From Oscillospiraceae bacterium (GTDB lineage Bacteria; Bacillota_A; Clostridia; Oscillospirales; Oscillospiraceae), in NCBI GenBank assembly GCA_902786615.1, contig CADADE010000034.1, forward strand, positions 1 through 18,675: a stretch of 18,675 bases of DNA. The letters are read 5' to 3'. Position numbers and translations under genes: made by a program. Shown here one piece after another: positions 15,842-18,675 of the stretch. Position 1 is the stretch's first letter. Each line of letters begins with the position of its first letter. Below the pieces are notes generated by a model. It ran no database searches and had not been told where the DNA came from. It worked only from the letters and a program-made list of their open reading frames with translations.

Positions 15842-16012
15842 ATGAGTAAGATCTTTATGGCGCGTAGCGCCACACACACACACACACACACGGGCGGCGG
15901 CCCGATTCTGCCGAAGGGAGGACGCGCTGGGTTAAGCTGTTGTCCTCCGCCTCCGGGGATCGGAGGTCTGAGGCGTAAATCCTCTGATCTTCGTGATTGG
16001 AGGGCTGAGTGA
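15842..16012 (+). CDS. 56-residue gene with a CA-repeat-encoded Thr-His tract
   Basis: An unrecognised 56-residue protein begins MSKIFMARSA, then THTHTHT encoded by a (CA)10 run, then GGGPILPKGGRAG, a CCPPPPG stretch and a charged end RKSSDLRDWRAE. It is supported as a real gene by a perfect AGGAGGAG at 15828-15835, 6 bases before the ATG, and by a TGA stop that overlaps the ATG of the next gene (TGATG at 16010-16014). A change of one CA unit would shift the frame to a stop at 15933 (gain) or 15976 (loss). The function is unknown. It could be a phase-variable translational leader for the following gene or a small fibre-associated protein. Confidence 0.6.
   Translation: MSKIFMARSATHTHTHTGGGPILPKGGRAGLSCCPPPPGIGGLRRKSSDLRDWRAE
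15871..15890 (+). repeat. (CA)10 dinucleotide microsatellite in coding sequence
   Basis: Ten uninterrupted CA units sit within codons 10-17 of the 56-residue gene. Dinucleotide tracts of this length are uncommon in bacterial or phage coding DNA and are prone to slipped-strand mispairing. Gain or loss of a unit would truncate the protein. The repeat is seen directly; variability is inferred. Confidence 0.95.
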
Positions 16013-16323
16013 TGGCGACGGGAAAAATACTTTCGGAACACGGGGAAGTGAAAAATATCAACGCATCGGTAACAGGCACGATAACAGCAGGAGAGAATGC
16101 ATGGAAGTATGTACCTGTTACGATCCCGGATGGTTATCGCATGATTGCTGTTAATTCACTCAAATTTTCGGGAACTGACGCGAATTATATTGTTTTGCGC
16201 GGATTTGTAGTCGACAATTCAAATAGCAGAGTAGAGCTATACTTTAAGAATACGACTGCGCAAACGACTGTTAATTATACAGCAACGGTTTGGATAACAT
16301 GCGTACGATCTAACTTGTTTTAA
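16012..16323 (+). CDS. Small beta-rich tail-tip protein, paralogue 1 of 3 (MATG family)
   Basis: The 103-residue protein starts MATGKILSEHGEVK and continues with strands VTGTITAGENAWKYVPVTI and VNYTATVWITCVRSNL. This is like the small head domains found at the end of fibre loci in gut Clostridia phages; I infer a fibre-tip or receptor-binding role. It shares layout with the next gene (TITAGEN against AVSAGQS; CVRSNL against YVRNDL). GGAGGG at 15999-16004 gives a good ribosome site, and the start overlaps the preceding stop. A hand count over 16021-16320 gives about 41% GC, far below the capsid region, suggesting recent acquisition. Confidence 0.7.
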   Translation: MATGKILSEHGEVKNINASVTGTITAGENAWKYVPVTIPDGYRMIAVNSLKFSGTDANYIVLRGFVVDNSNSRVELYFKNTTAQTTVNYTATVWITCVRSNLF

Positions 16324-16352
16324 CTCCTATCACTCAGCCAAGCCGAGAAGGT

Positions 16353-16670
16353 ATGGCAACAGGTACAATTAAATCACTAACTGGTGCAATAAAAGTATAT
16401 GATCTCATGTTCACTGACGTTGCAGTGAGTGCAGGGCAGAGCGTTTCTCAACAGTACTCATTTCCGGTTATAAGCGGGTGGAGCCGGGCCTTCGTTTCAG
16501 TTCACGGTGTCAGCGGCTCCGGTACTGGTCGGGCGATCATAACGATTCATGGTACGCCATCCAGCGGATACGTTTGGATTGGTTCTACCGATACTGCTGT
16601 TACTGCGAAATTTACAATCAGGTGCTTATATGTTCGAAACGATCTATACGAGAATGCTACACCAACGTGA
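16353..16670 (+). CDS. Small beta-rich tail-tip protein, paralogue 2 of 3 (MATG family)
   Basis: The 105-residue protein begins MATGTIKSLTGAIKVYD and has strands VAVSAGQSVSQQYSFPVI, SRAFVSVHGVSG and TAKFTIRCLYVRNDLY, matching paralogue 1 in order and C-terminal signature. It lies 29 bases after that gene. Its only Shine-Dalgarno-like stretch, GAGAAGG, ends almost against the ATG, so direct initiation should be poor; reinitiation or silence is possible. Its coding sequence is AT-richer than the head genes. A receptor-binding head domain is the likeliest role, without direct proof. Confidence 0.65.
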   Translation: MATGTIKSLTGAIKVYDLMFTDVAVSAGQSVSQQYSFPVISGWSRAFVSVHGVSGSGTGRAIITIHGTPSSGYVWIGSTDTAVTAKFTIRCLYVRNDLYENATPT

Positions 16671-16686
16671 TACCCAGCCATGAAAA

Positions 16687-17046
16687 ATGGCAACAGGAAC
16701 AATCAAGAAAGGAATCTCAATGCCGAGCCAGTATGTGTTTGCCGCATGGCTCTCACTCGGATTTTGGAGATCGGACAATTCTGGTGTTATCCACTTAGTT
16801 TTCGATGCTCCATTCTTGGAGCCGGGAACGCAACTATCAGTAGCCGAGAGCACTGTCTCGATAAATGTTTTTCAGCCGGGATCATCTGCTGCCGCAACGC
16901 CAATCCTCAACACGAGCATTCTCGGTGCGGCTTGTCAAGTCCCCGGAAAAATTGACGTAACGATCCCGGCTGACGAGTCAGTAACCGCAAACAGAATTTG
17001 TTACTATTCGCTTCGCACGCAACTGACCATTAACGTGGGGAACTGA
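16687..17046 (+). CDS. Small beta-rich tail-tip protein, paralogue 3 of 3 (MATG family)
   Basis: The 119-residue protein begins MATGTIKKGISMPSQYVF and ends RICYYSLRTQLTINVGN, keeping the start and end signatures of the two preceding genes while the middle has diverged strongly. The gene starts 16 bases after paralogue 2 and has no visible Shine-Dalgarno. The first bases ATGGCAACAGG are identical to those of paralogue 2, so the 5' end is the conserved part. An overlapping 91-residue frame from 16680 is rejected as a shadow. The role, like its siblings, is inferred to be a fibre tip or alternative adhesin. Confidence 0.62.
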   Translation: MATGTIKKGISMPSQYVFAAWLSLGFWRSDNSGVIHLVFDAPFLEPGTQLSVAESTVSINVFQPGSSAAATPILNTSILGAACQVPGKIDVTIPADESVTANRICYYSLRTQLTINVGN

Positions 17047-17047
17047 T

Positions 17048-17095
17048 ATGGACGACGATGAAAAAGAGTTCAGCGGCCTTTTGGAGGATGAATGA
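17048..17095 (+). CDS. 15-codon coupling ORF before the endolysin
   Basis: The ATG at 17048 opens a very short acidic ORF, MDDDEKEFSGLLEDE, closed by a TGA that overlaps the endolysin start. A GTGGGGAA at 17035-17042 could serve as ribosome site. Its own sequence carries the GGAGG (17083-17087) used by the endolysin. It may be a translational leader that times lysin synthesis, or a chance ORF. No family is known to me. Confidence 0.35.
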   Translation: MDDDEKEFSGLLEDE

Positions 17096-18108
17096 TGCAG
17101 CACGATTTTGATTTCAAGGGCGCGGCGGAAATGCCCCGCCCCTACGATCCCGCCAACTACGGGCTCCCGATCTGGCGGGATGAGAATCACCAGCCGCCGC
17201 AGACAGAAAAGCAGGAAGCGGAAACTGCGCCCGAGGCCGTGGAGTCGGACGCGCCGGGTGTGATCAGCCGAGCAATGACGTGGGCGCTCGACACTGCCGA
17301 AGACAACAGCCATGGCTACTCCCAAGCCAACCGCTGGGGGCCGGACTATGACTGCTCCAGCTTTGTGATCTCGGCCTGGGAGCAGGCGGGCGTCCCGGTC
17401 AAGGCGGCCGGCGCGACGTACACGGGGAACATGTACGACGTCTTCACCCGCTGCGGCTTCCAAGATGTGACCGCCGCCTGCGATCTCGCCACCGGCGCGG
17501 GGCTGCGGTACGGCGATGTGCTGCACAGTCATAACGACGGCAAGCAGCACGCCGCGTTATACGCCGGACACGGTCAGATCGTACATGCCCGCAGCAGCGA
17601 AGGCAACAGCATCCAGGGCGACCAGAGCGGCAACGAGATCAGAGTGCAGCCATACTATGGCCCGTGGGACTGCGTCCTCCGCTACACCGGATTTGAAGGC
17701 ATTGTCGATTATGGCGTCCGCGGTGAGCCGGGAGAGCCGGGAATTGTTGAGGAACAACGGGCAAAGCGCTCCATCCTCAAAAAGGGGATGATCGGCGAGG
17801 ACGTGCGCGTGCTGCAGGAAAAGCTGGTCAAGCTCGGATACGACACCGGAGGCGTAGAAGGGAAGTATGGCACGAAGACCTTTCTTGCCGTGGCCAAGCT
17901 CCAGGAAGAGCATAAGCTCACGCCGGTGGACGGAGAGGCAGGGCCGGTTACAATGGCCTTGATCGACAGCCTGCTGGACGAGCTGCCCGCCGTCCATGAG
18001 CCCGCGCCAGACATCCGCGACACCCTCGCCGCCCTGGCGGAGTACCTGCAGACCGACGAGTTTCTGCAAGGATTTAATAATTACATAGAGAGGAGCAAAG
18101 AGAAATGA
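17092..18108 (+). CDS. Endolysin: NlpC/P60-type peptidase with PG_binding_1 domain
   Basis: The 338-residue enzyme cleaves peptidoglycan peptides. Residues about 57-200 form an NlpC/P60-type cysteine peptidase with DCSSF (probable nucleophile C88), H153 in KQHAALYAGH and H165 in QIVHA. Residues about 229-293 form a peptidoglycan-binding domain (LKKGMIGEDVRVLQEKL, GYDTGGVEGKYGTKT). A linker with GEPGEPG joins them. The first 55 residues are an acidic, Pro-rich extension with no signal peptide or membrane segment, so release depends on the holin. The start may equally be ATG 17095, which overlaps the preceding TGA and is better spaced from GGAGG. It overlaps the holin gene by 4 bases. Confidence 0.9.
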   Translation: MMQHDFDFKGAAEMPRPYDPANYGLPIWRDENHQPPQTEKQEAETAPEAVESDAPGVISRAMTWALDTAEDNSHGYSQANRWGPDYDCSSFVISAWEQAGVPVKAAGATYTGNMYDVFTRCGFQDVTAACDLATGAGLRYGDVLHSHNDGKQHAALYAGHGQIVHARSSEGNSIQGDQSGNEIRVQPYYGPWDCVLRYTGFEGIVDYGVRGEPGEPGIVEEQRAKRSILKKGMIGEDVRVLQEKLVKLGYDTGGVEGKYGTKTFLAVAKLQEEHKLTPVDGEAGPVTMALIDSLLDELPAVHEPAPDIRDTLAALAEYLQTDEFLQGFNNYIERSKEK

Positions 18109-18605
18109 ATGCACCGGAAAGAGCAACCGAAATCAAGGCCGCGATTGCGGCAATCCTCGCGTTTTTGACAGCCCTTTGGGGCTGGGTCGGCTGGGCCGTC
18201 TGGATTTGGATAGTCTGCATGCTGATCGACTATATCAGCGGCAGCGCCGCGGCGAAAAAGGACAACGAGTGGGCGAGCTCCGTCGCCCGCGCGGGCCTCT
18301 GGCACAAGCTGGGCGAAGTGTTCGCGGTTTTGGTGGCAGCCCTTTGCGACATCGCGCTGCATGTACTGATAAACGGCGCCGGCGTGCAGATTGGCGTCGA
18401 GCTGCCGGTCATGGTCACGCCCGTGGTGCTGTTATGGTACATTATTACTGAGCTCGGCAGTATTGCTGAGAACGCAGGGAAGCTGGGCGCTCCGGTACCC
18501 AAATGGCTCATGAGATCTTTGGCAGCATACAAAGACAAAATCGACAGCGACCACGGCGAACACGAGGACAAGCCTCCCGATGAAGAGAAGGCAGAAAACG
18601 AATAA
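18105..18605 (+). CDS. Phage holin, phage_holin_4_1 (TcdE/Cph1) type
   Basis: The 166-residue membrane protein has a hydrophobic block at about 11-43 rich in Trp, a second segment at about 69-90 and a third at about 99-118. The signature stretches WIVCMLIDYISGSAAAKK and LWYIITELGSIAENAG are typical of phage_holin_4_1 proteins (PF05105). The tail (about 145-166) is highly charged, as in other holins. It forms the lesion that lets the endolysin reach the wall. It follows the lysin, reversing the more common holin-lysin order, and ends the cluster just before a terminator. Confidence 0.93.
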   Translation: MNAPERATEIKAAIAAILAFLTALWGWVGWAVWIWIVCMLIDYISGSAAAKKDNEWASSVARAGLWHKLGEVFAVLVAALCDIALHVLINGAGVQIGVELPVMVTPVVLLWYIITELGSIAENAGKLGAPVPKWLMRSLAAYKDKIDSDHGEHEDKPPDEEKAENE

Positions 18606-18614
18606 AAGAAAGAT

Positions 18615-18642
18615 AAAGCCACGGCCTGACGCCGTGGCTTTT
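18615..18642 (+). terminator. Intrinsic terminator after the holin gene
   Basis: AAAGCCACGGC at 18615-18625 pairs perfectly with GCCGTGGCTTT at 18631-18641 around a 5-base loop, followed by a short T-rich tail (TTTTGTTG). It lies 9 bases after the holin stop and closes the late transcription unit. The paired A run upstream means it could also work on the opposite strand. Confidence 0.92.
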
Positions 18643-18675
18643 GTTGAAAACTTATCTGTTTTTGAAATCAGGGCC

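Noticed and set aside
15842..16323. Frameshift fusion of the microsatellite gene with paralogue 1
   Set aside because: The frame of paralogue 1 contains a TAA at 15976 upstream of its start, so slippage at the CA tract cannot join the two proteins.
16680..16955. An alternative 91-residue + frame starting 7 bases before paralogue 3
   Set aside because: It lacks family resemblance, is rich in scattered Cys and Arg, and has no ribosome site. The 16687 frame has the MATG and C-terminal signatures of its neighbours.
16012..17046. Diversity-generating retroelement acting on the small tail-tip genes
   Set aside because: No reverse transcriptase, template repeat or A-biased variable repeat is visible in the window; the three genes differ throughout their cores, not at A positions only.
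1..18675. tRNA genes, CRISPR arrays, insertion sequences or attachment sites
   Set aside because: I saw no cloverleaf-like sequence, spaced repeat array, transposase or integrase; the window is filled by structural and lysis genes.

Overview
The window is the virion-structural and lysis (late) half of a tailed phage or prophage with HK97-type head genes and a siphovirus-type tail. Every gene I can support lies on the + strand. Genes are tightly packed, with repeated ATGA or TGATG stop-start overlaps and strong AGGAGG-type ribosome binding sites. P27-type small terminase, collagen-like fibre, NlpC/P60 plus PG_binding endolysin, phage_holin_4_1-type holin and gut-Clostridia-style tail proteins point to a fairly GC-rich Bacillota host of the Clostridia/Oscillospiraceae kind. 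This host call is inference; no host gene, integrase or repressor is in the window.

Layout. (1) 1-118: tail of a possible upstream gene and an intrinsic terminator. (2) 119-2796: HNH endonuclease, a 246-base gap with C-run direct repeats (cos candidate), small and large terminase. (3) 2816-5833: portal, prohead protease and major capsid protein, whose gene has a second well-placed internal start exactly where the mature coat domain begins. (4) 5854-7300: strong hairpin, then connector, head-tail adaptor, probable tail terminator and HK97 gp10-like protein. (5) 7315-10321: tail tube, tail assembly chaperones G and G-T joined by a -1 programmed frameshift (GGGAAAC plus a 13-bp stem), and a short tape measure. 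(6) 10322-14272: a multidomain distal-tail protein, tail hub protein and two small baseplate-type proteins. (7) 14272-17046: collagen-like fibre, an 80-residue protein, a 56-residue gene containing a (CA)10 microsatellite, and three small AT-richer paralogous genes that all begin MATG, likely fibre-tip or adhesin modules. (8) 17048-18645: a 15-codon coupling ORF, endolysin, holin and a strong closing terminator.

How the genes work together. HNH and the terminases cut and pump DNA through the portal into a capsid matured by the S78 protease. Connector, adaptor and gp10-like proteins join the head to a tail whose length is set by the tape measure with the G/GT chaperones. The hub, fibre and small head-domain proteins form the host-binding tip, and endolysin plus holin release progeny. 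Terminators at 45-100 and 18615-18642 bracket the set, which looks like one late transcription unit.

Most worth following up: the receptor-binding end (15842-17046), where a microsatellite gene is translationally coupled to three tandem paralogues with unequal ribosome binding sites; the internal capsid start; and the frameshift cassette, whose second half has no start codon and is easily missed.
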